From: Agapanthus africanus | Lineage: Eukaryota > Streptophyta > Magnoliopsida > Asparagales > Amaryllidaceae | Assembly (NCBI GenBank): GCA_030015575.1 | Contig: JASDDO010000018.1 | Span: 229,509,138 to 229,573,137 of the forward strand | Length of the DNA: 64,000 nt | Reading direction: 5' to 3' | Shown here: piece by piece, positions 1-9,457 of the stretch | Position numbering within the stretch: the stretch's first letter is position 1 | Layout: each line of letters opens with the position of its first letter | Position numbers and translations under genes: made by a program | The notes under the pieces: generated by a model | Databases searched by the model: none | The model's input: the letters and a program-made list of their open reading frames with translations, nothing else | What the model was told of the DNA's origin: nothing

Positions 1-496
1 TATCTAGAAACTCCATCAACCAGACTTGTATATTTGATAGAGATAGAACACCGGTGTATATTCTTTCGACCTTAGAGTCGCGCGTTGTATTATTATGGTT
101 TTCATGCTGATTTTGGGTTTTCTTTTGAGTTTTGGTTCTCGCCCTTCGGCGTTGTATATTATATTGCTTGCATGGTTGTGACCGTCGATTGACGAAGAGC
201 TAGCTCCCGCTTGGGGATGACTTTTTTTTTATTTCATATACTATTCATGTTGTATCCCGTTTGGGGCCAGTATTTACAGAGGAAACTCTGCCGAAATTTT
301 CAGAAAATACTTAAGATTTTAAAAATACATACTTCGGCCTATGTTGTTAAAACTACTTGCTTTAAATTAGTTTTTCCTTCACTCTACTGCTTCTTTGGTT
401 TTGATTTCTGGGTTTTGGCTTACTTAGATTACATACACCTCGAGACGTTTCGTAATTTAAGTGCCGGTCATGTTTCGTACTTTTCGGGTCGTGACA
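1..496 (+). mobile_element. J: 3' end of a plus-strand Ty3/gypsy LTR
   Basis: The segment ends at 496 with TTCGGGTCGTGACA, the typical 3' terminus of the gypsy LTRs in this window. It is the reverse complement of a diverged copy of 60720-61195 (for example the block TACAAGTCTGGTTGATGGAG). It is therefore an LTR of the same family as H but in the opposite orientation, cut by the window edge. No primer site follows, so it is a 3' LTR or a solo LTR. The simplest reading is that it inserted into H's left LTR, in which case CTTGT at 497-501 would be its target duplication; the other copy lies outside the window. Open frames here are not supported as genes. Confidence 0.7.
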
Positions 497-1022
497 CTTG
501 TACCATGTCGAAACTATCAGCTAACATTTTATACTAATGAGGTAGCATTTTCTAATGTGTACGTGACATGGCAATTACCGATGATGATGTGTGTGAGCCG
601 GCAAGCAGGTGTACGTGGAGCATACGCATCATTGGTAATGGTGCCGGTGTCCTGACAGCATGATTTTAATAATAACTAATGAAAACACAATATAAGCATG
701 CAATGCGATGCAAACAGCAATAATATGCGGAACATGAATAATAACACAACATATAAGATTATACATTTATATATGAGTCATACAGTTTGACATTTGAAAT
801 AATACGAATCGTGGTGTTTAGAAAATAGGGCTAGGTGTTTTTAAGAAAAAGGTACGTCCTTTGAAATATCTATAGAATCCCTAGTCCTGTCTTTAAAATA
901 CTCACGATTCGTTAGTTTTGAAATAGGTATGACTCGAGTCTAGTCAAACATCTACCAGTAAACTACAGGACTAAACTAATAGACTAATCGAAAAGGTAAG
1001 GAAACCACCTAAATCTGAGTCG

Positions 1023-1039
1023 ATATATATATATATATA
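1023..1039. repeat. (AT)n microsatellite
   Basis: A pure AT dinucleotide run of about 17 bases inside the H LTR. Confidence 0.9.
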
Positions 1040-1450
1040 AAAGTCGGTTATCCCGCCTCAATAGTATCACGTACGATACAATATATCATATGACATTCTC
1101 GAGTCAAGAGTGCGGATCTATCATCATAATTATAGCTCGTACGGTAAACCCATCGTACGGCATCACAATCTGGGTACGGTCAATATCACATTTATCTCAT
1201 TATTCATCTAGTATCCTTATCATCATATATCATGATCTGGGTACAGATCTACGTCTAGTACATACTGATACCATCTACATATATAAATGCGTGTGTATGA
1301 AAACACATCGCCAAGGACCCGCTATAATAACATGTCGTATCTCAATATACGAACCAAAACATATCACCGATCTCGTGGCATCGCGCCCAATCCCATCGAC
1401 TCATCTCCATATATCATGTATTATCCTCATCATCTATGTATATGTATACG

Positions 1451-1512
1451 TATATATATATATATATATATACATAGTCCCATACCTATGCATACACACA
1501 CACACACACACA
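1451..1512. repeat. (TA)n and (CA)n microsatellites
   Basis: A TA run at 1451-1472 and a CA run at about 1495-1512. They give rise to the low-complexity open frame 1090-1575, which is not a gene. Confidence 0.9.
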
Positions 1513-2553
1513 TATCCCCATATACGCACAAATAATATAAAATGTATGCGTGAGTGTGTGTGCTTGTGGGTGTAATCTTATTCTAGGGTTCGCAACTAAG
1601 AAACTAACTATGACACTATCAACCAATTACTAAATTTAACTTATGATCTTCTAAGATCCTACTTTCTAACTATCCATGTTTCATATAACACATAATCATA
1701 TATATCATATATATCGTATACTACACTTCGAACTGCGGGGGTACTATACGCCATCCACCCGACTTCCCCCGTAGATATATATCTACTTACCTCGATCCTC
1801 GCTTGCTGGAGTCGATGACGCCATGCTCATTCTCGTCGTCTCGAAGTCCACCTGGGGGTACCTACATATAACACATAGTATCGTAAACTGAAATCGCGAA
1901 CGAAAACTAAAATGATACACGAAACGTACATAGGTTAAAACCTATGGTCTAAGCATGCACGAATAACCAACAACTCTCGACGATTGACGTATAAACGTGA
2001 ATCAACCGAGATAAAACACAAATACCAAATTCCAATTCATTGAAAGCCGCAAAACGAAATCAGAAACTATGAAAACTTGCTCCAGATTTTACCCTAGGTC
2101 AAATTAGCCAATTTTGGACATATAAAGGGTCTAGTTTACTGAATAAAAATCCCTGAACCAAACATGGAAGGATTTTGCCCCAGCCTGGCCGCAAATTGCG
2201 GCCAGGAAGAATAAAATTGTGACCCAAGTGAGGGGGTTTGGGCTCGGGTCTCTGTGGTAGCTTCCTGGGTGCCTGCATGACTCACAGTGTTTGCTAAATA
2301 ATTTTTAGAGACCCCGGGAGTTAGCAGATATCTATATACCATCACAAAATCCACAATTTCCCGATACCGGGGTTTCTAGGTTTATGAATTGGGGGTTTAC
2401 TCTCAGGTTTAGTCCAATAAACAATCACTACAGGGGTTGTATAGACTCTACTAACCTCAATTACACAATCACAACTCATAAATCCCTCAAACCCTAACTA
2501 GGAATTTTCAAACCTCACTAAACAACACTTAATTGATTCTAAACTAATATAGG

Positions 2554-4863
2554 TGTCACGACCCAAAGTTTGGCCCGTGACCGGCACTTAACTACGTAAC
2601 GTCTACAGGCGTAACGCGACTAAGTAAGCCGAAAACCCAGAAATCAAACCAGTAAAAGTATAGAGTGTTTTAAGTATTTAATAGAACCAATTACTAAGAT
2701 AACAATATACGACGCCGTAGCGAAGAAAATGAGCAACAAGTGGGAAACATCACAGATAGAATAAACTGCATAAGTAGAGTCGGCTCACAACGAGCTCGAC
2801 ACCAGAATACAAAATAATATACATTGTCCTCACAACTGGTCTCTAAGTCAATACATAAGTGGTAGATGGAGAGTACTAGATACAACAATGTACATAACTG
2901 AAAGATAACCAGATACCGCACAAAACCCACCTATCAGCAAAAGAGCTAGTACACCAACAGTAGGGGTATCTGTGTCAAAAGATGCAAGAACGCAGCCTGC
3001 CGCGACTACTCCGAAGGGCAACCTGCAAACGCTGTGGCACAACGGGGGTGAGTTGCCAACTCGTGAATAGAAGATAACATATAAAGGTAATCGCGAGTAT
3101 GCACGTGCAACGATACTCTAACCTATATCAACAGATAACATCTATATGATGAACTGGATGCTCAAAACATGCAACAAGTGTGATCTAATAACATCTCCAT
3201 GTGATGAGCAAGAAATGTGATGATCAGGTATAACAATGCAGTCTAACCACCCTATATAGAATGAACAGGGTATGCAATGATCGTGCAAGTATGTGTACTA
3301 TGTCAGGTACAATAGATACAGGATGAGATATCAATTACTACATACTGAGCATGGGAAATATAACATCTACACGGAATGTCATCATGGAAAGTATAATCGG
3401 TACCCATCAATGCACCCAAATCCCAATACTACTCAGGCGTCGTCATCCTCCTCGGTCCTCAAATCCTGTAAATCTCACATAATCGTGAGTGCCCAACATC
3501 GGCACCCAAAATATCAAGAAATACTCGTGCCAAGCATCGACACGCAAATCCTCCTGTATAGGGAATCCGTCAGTCCGGATCAGCCAACGGGCTCTGTCTG
3601 CGGTATCGGCCCTCGGCCCCGGCAGTACGAGTCGTCCCGTATCCATCCATCGACTCTGGTCGGTATCCTCCGGATAACCGCCAGGTCCAACCAATTACCG
3701 GTAGGTAGTAGTCCCTCTGCCAGGCTCACCGTCTAGTACACAGCGAAACCGTTCTCGCCCCGGGGTACCATACCGGGTCCACCATGTACCCGTAATCGGC
3801 CTCATCCAACTCCTCGATTAGAGTTCATATATATCACTCTAGTACCGAGAAAACACATGGTGGACGCACCGAAATATCATATCAAGGGAAATCGGGTTTT
3901 TAAATAATTAACTATTCTCTTTGAAATATCCACGGTTCCCCAAATCCAGAATTAACATGGAAATAACCTATCTCAATGCGTAATCTAAGCAAGTATGAAG
4001 ATATCAATATATGTGTGCACTGGTATGAATATATAGTGTGCATGTGTGCAGGTATGAAGATATCAATATATGTGTGCACTGGTATGAGTATACAGTGTGC
4101 ATGTGCGCAGGTATGAAGATATCAATATATGTGTGCACTGGTATGACTATACAGTGTGCATGTGCACAGGTATGAAGATATCAATATATGTGTGCACTGG
4201 TATGAATATACAGTGTGCATGTGCGCAGGTATGAAGATATCAATATATGTGTGCAATGGTATGAATATACAGTGTGTATGTGCGCAGGTTTGAAGATATC
4301 AATATATGTGTGCACTGGTATGAGTATACAGTGTGCATGTGCGTAGGTATGAAGATATCAATATATGTGTATGTAGTACCAGTATGGGTATATGATGCAT
4401 ATGTGCCCAAATATGGATATAACATATGCTGTTATGCGGCAAATCATGACAACATCAATAAGATAGAATCAGTATGTTATATGATTTATAGCAATCCTAT
4501 AATGTGAGTGTCATGGCAATCACTAACGGTGTGAGTGTAGCATATCAATCGTGCTCGTGCAACTTGAACCGTTAGTGACAGTGCAGTGTCGTATGCTATC
4601 ATTTCTATATGCAACAAAAGGGTAAGCTACTACAGTCCATATGAACATCCATACTAAATATCCTAACACACCCTGACGCTTAGCGCCATACGGGCGATTT
4701 CCCCGTAGATGTTAAATCTACTCACCTGGTCGTGCGCTACTCGTAGCCAACCACCTGCTTCCCTTTCTTAGCTTCGTCCGACGTACCCGCCTGAGAACCT
4801 GGAATTACACAAGAATCTATATATGAGCAACTATCTCGCAAAACGCGATATCGAAGCCTAACG
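2554..4863 (-). mobile_element. B left (3') LTR, first part
   Basis: It aligns collinearly with 20634-22945 of the right LTR with a few percent mismatches by eye. It holds the 59-bp tandem array, a hairpin with arms TCACTAACGGT and ACCGTTAGTGA (4520-4578), and a minus-strand splice-donor-like CAG/GTGAGT at about 4721-4729. Interrupted by A after TAACG (4859-4863). Open frames such as 3293-3736 recur in both LTR copies but show no protein signature. Confidence 0.9.
3993..4373. repeat. 59-bp tandem repeat, 6 units plus a partial
   Basis: Units begin GTATGAAGATATC at 3993, 4052, 4111, 4170, 4229, 4288 (with one change) and 4347, exactly 59 bases apart. The same six-unit array is at 22072 in the other LTR, so it existed before B inserted. 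59 is not a multiple of three, and there are no spacers, so this is neither a protein repeat nor a CRISPR array. Confidence 0.95.
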
Positions 4864-5927
4864 TGTTGGATATATGTATGCCCTAGAGGCCATTATGTGA
4901 TAGTGGATGTATCTATACATGTATATATATTCAGTTTGCATTCTTGCTCGACATGATAGTATGCTATCTGGTTCTTCTTTATCTGACATGTTTATTTGAT
5001 CATGCTTTTATTCATTCATACATGCTGATAAAGCCCTGAGGATATCGGCTTGACTACTCTGATTATGATGGAGATCATACTAGTGGGACATCTGTAGTCT
5101 ATAAGCATATCCTGGAACGTCCCTAGTCGTAGGTATATCGAGACGGGGCATCGATATACCAGAGTAGACTAGCGTATATGATACTAGACCCATACGATGG
5201 GCGATGGATGTTCCCACATTCATCGATGTTTGACATCAAGATCATATACGGGTGCTCAGTGGTGACTGGGTACACTGGACGGACTCACCGAGAACTCCTA
5301 TATGGAATTATATCTATCGTCGGATAGCAGTTCTCAGGTGACACTGGTACAGGTTAGTCTGTAGACCCGAGATCGTCATGGAGTCTTGTGTGTTCTCCCA
5401 CTGCACTTTGATTGCCACCCTACCACGGCTCTACTGAGTCGTGCAAACAGGTGGCCGTTGGGTACAGTCCCGAGACACACGAAGACGATGAGCGATAGGA
5501 GGGGTTTCGTCTCTCCCGGTATTGGGAGTTGATGCTGTGCTGTGCTCGACTGGTTATAACAGCAAGTCCCTGGCCAGGGCTGCTGAGATTTGCTGATAAG
5601 TGTTATCAGTAGTTTCTCGATCTGTTATAGACCATTCACCGACACGACTTATTAAGTTATTGGGGTCGACGTGACCATCCCTAGGCTCGATATGCAGCAT
5701 ATCTGACGAAGAGACCGGACTGTACGGTAGTGTTGCCGGATGGCTCGATGGGAGTTGTAGCAGGTTCGCTTGTTGTCTTCTGATCGCTCAATACCCGGGT
5801 GGCCGTTACGTTTAGCTGACCGCTTGCGGCTTGAGGGTACTTGATATGATCATTACCCTCTGCCGGCGTATTGACGAGTCTTAGAGTCCCACAGAGGAGT
5901 TACCTAGTCCAGGCGAAACGTTGTGGT

Positions 5928-6058
5928 GCGCATATGCGATATGCGCATGCACCCGATTGAAATATGCGTATATGATACCGAACATTGATCAGGTGAACTG
6001 CTTTTGGTGGGGTCATATGAGATATGACCGGATTGATAAATCAAGTGTTGATTTATCA
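5928..6058 (+). other. Cluster of three perfect hairpins with three-base loops in the A LTR
   Basis: The hairpins in order are: arms GCGCATAT and ATATGCGC around GCG (5928-5946); arms GGTCATAT and ATATGACC around GAG (6011-6029); arms TGATAAATCAA and TTGATTTATCA around GTG (6034-6058). Equivalent hairpins with changed arms occur in C, D and E. A fourth of the same style, arms GCTACAA and TTGTAGC around AGG, is at 6787-6803. Confidence 0.8.
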
Positions 6059-6450
6059 TTTAACCATTAGTTTTCTCACTTAAAACCTTTCTAGGGTTTG
6101 ATGGATGTATGCATGCATGCATGTGTTTCTTTCTTCTTTTCTAGTTTCATGCACATGTAAATGTGCATACATGTACACATACATACATCAAACCATCATG
6201 GTTGTTAGCATATGGAAATGGTGGCAATGCAAGACTCACACCATAGATTATTTAATGGATTATTATTTGATTATGGATTTAAAAAGAAAATGAAAAGGAA
6301 AGGATAATTATGCTAGTTTCTACATGCTTCTTCTAACCTAACCATGCTCACCTACCACTAAACCATGGTTATCCTTTCCTTTATCATTCTAAACCCAAGT
6401 TAAATTAATCATCTATCATTTAATCATGGTTGGAGTCAAGAAGGAATAAA

Positions 6451-6458
6451 TATATATA
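6451..6458 (+). promoter_or_regulatory. Candidate TATA box in the A LTR
   Basis: TATATATA lies in a TA-rich context about 500 bp before the LTR end, followed by a pyrimidine-rich stretch around 6525-6570. An equivalent site is in the 3' LTR. An alternative is the AATATAAG stretch near 6515. Transcription has not been shown; this is a position-based guess. Confidence 0.3.
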
Positions 6459-6955
6459 GTGATATTTATTTCTTTTGCAAGCTTAACCTTATGGTTATCA
6501 TTTTATCTCTTGTTAATATAAGCCACCATCTTCATCTTCCTTCATCTTTTCTTCTCTAGTCCTTTCTAGTGAGTGAAATACAACAAAAGAAAGGTTTTTG
6601 AAGTGAGAAACCCAACCACAACATCATTCTACACAAGCTTAGCCACTTTGTTTAGAGTGTTCTTTTCGGTTTGTCGAAATTGCGAGCTTGGACGGAGTGC
6701 TCCGTGGTGGATCGTCGTGGACGCAAGGGAACATCGAGAGGACCTCGACTCAACACCGAAGACACCAAGGAGTCTAGCAAAGGGGAGCTACAAAGGTTGT
6801 AGCCTTCAAACCCTAATCTTTTCTAGCTAAAAGTTTAATAACCCTAATTTTCTAGGATCGATCCACTTGCTTGTTAGTTTAGCACCTTAAAAATTATAAC
6901 TTTGGGTCATTTGATGCTTCAAAACACTTCATAGGGTGCTATACTAACCTTACAT

Positions 6956-6968
6956 TGGTATCAAAGCC
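6956..6968 (+). other. A primer binding site (initiator Met tRNA type)
   Basis: TGGTATCAAAGCC lies two bases after the LTR end. It differs at one base from the usual TGGTATCAGAGCC complement of plant initiator Met tRNA, which D and E retain. It marks the start of minus-strand DNA synthesis. Confidence 0.9.
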
Positions 6969-7154
6969 GACCTAGAACATTAGGCGACGTTTTTACGAAT
7001 TGAAAACCCCGATCGGACAAAAATACCGTATTTTTGGGTGCTCTCTGGAAATTTTCTAAATTTTGACATTTTGCAGAATTAAAAATATGTAAAAATCATA
7101 GCAGGAAAATATAAGAATTACGGCAGAAAAATAATCCCATGAACAGTGATTATA

Positions 7155-7200
7155 GCCGCGGAAACGCGGCCTAAGCTTGCTTAGGCCGCTGTTCCGCGGC
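7155..7200 (+). other. GC-rich leader hairpin of A
   Basis: The arms at 7155-7176 and 7179-7200 are 22 nt each, complementary at 20 positions, with a two-base turn. The top of the stem is CTAAGC paired with GCTTAG. It starts about 187 nt after the primer site. Counterparts stand at the same place in D (33659-33698), E (47887-47927) and F (52229-52269). Confidence 0.85.
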
Positions 7201-8802
7201 CTTATGTTTGAATTAGGGGATACTGTTTCTACAGTAATTCAAGTTTCTGCATGTATATTTTTTTGGGTATTTTTAAACTGAATAAAGTTTTGAAAATTTC
7301 TGGAGATGTTTTTGGATTCATCAATTCGATCGGGACTTTCATTTCGTAGTTTTTCCGGGTAAATTAGAAAGTATTGAAGTGTTTGAACGAGTATCATTTA
7401 CTCACTATTCACGGGGTTTAAATAATTTGGAAATACGTGCAAGTCTTTTTGCGGTGGTCCCTCTAGAAGACAACAAACCTTAACTCGATTATGTGACCGT
7501 CTTGAACTGCCCTTTGAACCTTAGGGTTTGGGGCAGTACGGCGTGCCACATGTGAGGCATTGGCTTGACCCTTCTACGGCTGGACCGCCGCTACTGTGTC
7601 ACACTCCAAATTTTTTGAACCCTGCTCAAGTGTTGAGCTTTAGTGAATCTTGGGTGCTTGATTGTTCGTTCGAAAACTTTAATACTGTCAGTTTGTCTGG
7701 AATGTGATACAATATGTGGAATTCATATGGTTTAGGCATGAAATACGAAATATGTGATATTTCGCATTTATGATGTCTAAAGAGAATCTGGATTCCAAAT
7801 ATTGTAGTTTTACACTTTCTTTTCTGTGACCGTAAGTGTAGTATGTTAGATATCGCCGGTTTCGTTGCTATACATCAACGACAATCGGGGTACGCATACT
7901 TACTTACGTTGATGATATGTGATATTATGTGTTGCTGAGATATGATGTGCAGGATTGTCGCGATCGAATAGCCGGGGGGTTTTTGTGAGATGAGAGTTTT
8001 ATATTTTCATTCATGTAAATTCAAATGTAATGTAATATTCTTTTATTTGGGGCACTTCCAGGTTGCGGTTGTGTCACCAGTGTTGTATATTATTTACTTT
8101 TCCGCATTAGGATGGACCCAAGGAGGAGAGCACAGGTGACCGGGTTCTGGGGTTCAGTGGGAGGCCATCTCGAGGAGTCGAGACCGGGTCTCCTAAACTC
8201 CAGGATTGGTAGGGTCACTTGCCGCTCTCATAGGGGTCCAGGGTGTGGGCTTGGCTATTCATCGCGACTGTGGAATCCGTATTTTCTATTCTGGCTAAAT
8301 ACTAAATACGGACGTCCTAGTATATCCCACGTTATATCTATATTTCTGCTGCCTGTGTTCTGTGATATCTGAGACGAATGACATATTATATATATGATAT
8401 ATAGTAGACGTTGCTTATGTTTTACACCCGCGCTAGTCCCGTCCTGGTATGCCGTTAGTTAAGTAACCTAACGGTGCATAACGGAACATTGCGGCGAATG
8501 CGGATGGCATTAGCGTACGTGTTATTTTTGTTTCTTTTCTGTGATTGGCTTAAGGACTTAAATGATGGGATTACATTAATGTGATTAATGTAAAGAAAAT
8601 AAACCTAAAAGATGTTGTAGAATCGGATTTAAAAACTACTCGGCTATTTATGAAAAAGCTATATTTCAAAAATGCGGAGCTTAAGCCACTCCTTTTGAAA
8701 ACCTTTTGATTCTACAACGATATCAAGCTCAAAGCGTTAAAGTTTTTCTTAAAAATCATCCGCAACCCTCCGTCATTTTAGGAAGTAGAGTACTTAGTAT
8801 TC

Positions 8803-9011
8803 GTGCTACGTTTGTTGACCTTAGCCAAGGCGTAGTGTACGGTAGCTAAGTGATGTCTTCCTACAAACGCATATGATGCAGATTAATTAGGACGGGCATA
8901 TGACTTTGTTGACCTTAGCCAAGGGTCATGTGAACGGGTCTAATTAATCAAGAAATGACGGGTTGAGCTTGACTAGTGCTCGTGATTGTTGACCTTAGCC
9001 AAGGTCATGAG
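8803..9011 (+). other. Three leader hairpins with one shared loop sequence
   Basis: The sequence TTGTTGACCTTAGCCAAGG occurs three times, near 8812, 8906 and 8986. Each copy is flanked by different but mutually complementary arms: CTACG/CGTAG, CATATGAC/GTCATGTG (one G-T pair) and CTCGTGA/TCATGAG (one G-T pair). The same triple arrangement with other sequences is found in D, E and F. Confidence 0.8.
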
Positions 9012-9457
9012 TATTAGGGGTAAAAACCACATCGGGAATTTCAAGTGTTGAAATTTGCAATGAGATTGCATACCTTCCATATGATGGTTGGATCCCGATC
9101 CCACTGTGGGCAATAGTTGCTCCTAGGAGAGTTTTTACAGTTTACAATTAGCTAACTCATTAGGTGTCTAGAAAGGTGTTAACGGGGCTCCGCCTCTGGG
9201 AAAACGAGGTTTACTCTAATTAGGTCCGTGCGAAAGCACGGGGAACCTCCCTCAAAGTACCGACACTGGCCTGGCTGAACGGTTAGCGAAGTTGTAGACT
9301 GTAATTAATCCTGGCTAGTTTTTCTTTTTAAGGTTTGAAAGAAAAACTTGATAAAAAGCAGTGGGAAACATCGATTAGTCAAGATAATAAACCAATCTAA
9401 TCTGTGCAAGTGCTTTCGCTGAGTGGATTCTTTTCTCTCTCTTAATGGCAGATACCA

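Larger units (their letters stand above)
497..2553 (-). mobile_element. H: left (3') LTR of an old gypsy element, first part
   Basis: This noncoding stretch has the same order of landmarks as the LTR of B, though the sequence has diverged: a long-arm hairpin (574-639), a block ending CCCGTAGAT followed by a splice-donor-like site on the minus strand (about 1786-1794), a palindrome with arms CCTGGCCGCAA and TTGCGGCCAGG (2184-2206), then an A-rich stretch. It stops at the ATAGG duplication of B (2549-2553) and resumes at 36782. The outer start of this LTR is missing because J abuts it at 496. No coding potential is supported. Confidence 0.65.
4864..6954 (+). mobile_element. A 5' LTR
   Basis: Starts TGTTGGATATATG and ends ACTAACCTTACA, followed one base later by the primer site. 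It contains the conserved block TGATAGTATGCTATC (4954-4968), a perfect palindrome CCCTGGCCAGGG (5568-5579), a hairpin at 5585-5618, and a run of hairpins with three-base loops (5928-6058 and 6787-6803). The short open frame 6573-6830 is present in both LTRs and has a diverged counterpart in solo LTR C; I do not call it a gene. Confidence 0.97.
6969..9457 (+). other. A long untranslated leader with structured elements
   Basis: About 2.5 kb lie between the primer site and gag with no supported gene. It contains a GC-rich hairpin (7155-7200), a block shared with the leaders of D and E (about 7440-7610), three hairpins with a shared loop (8803-9011), and a pyrimidine tract followed by CAG just before gag (9429-9451). 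The open frame 8112-8372 lacks any protein signature. An upstream ATG at 9445 is in another frame and stops after 8 codons. Confidence 0.8.

Noticed and set aside
1090..1575. 161-codon plus-strand frame
   Set aside because: Made of TA and CA microsatellites inside an LTR; no domain and strongly low-complexity.
3293..3736. 147-codon frame, also at 21372-21815
   Set aside because: Repeated only because it lies in both LTRs of B; lies in noncoding LTR and shows no recognisable protein motif.
3993..4373. Possible CRISPR-like array
   Set aside because: Direct tandem repeat without unique spacers, in a plant LTR.
6956..6968. Part of a tRNA gene
   Set aside because: Only 13 bases match the tRNA 3' end; it is a primer site, with no cloverleaf around it.
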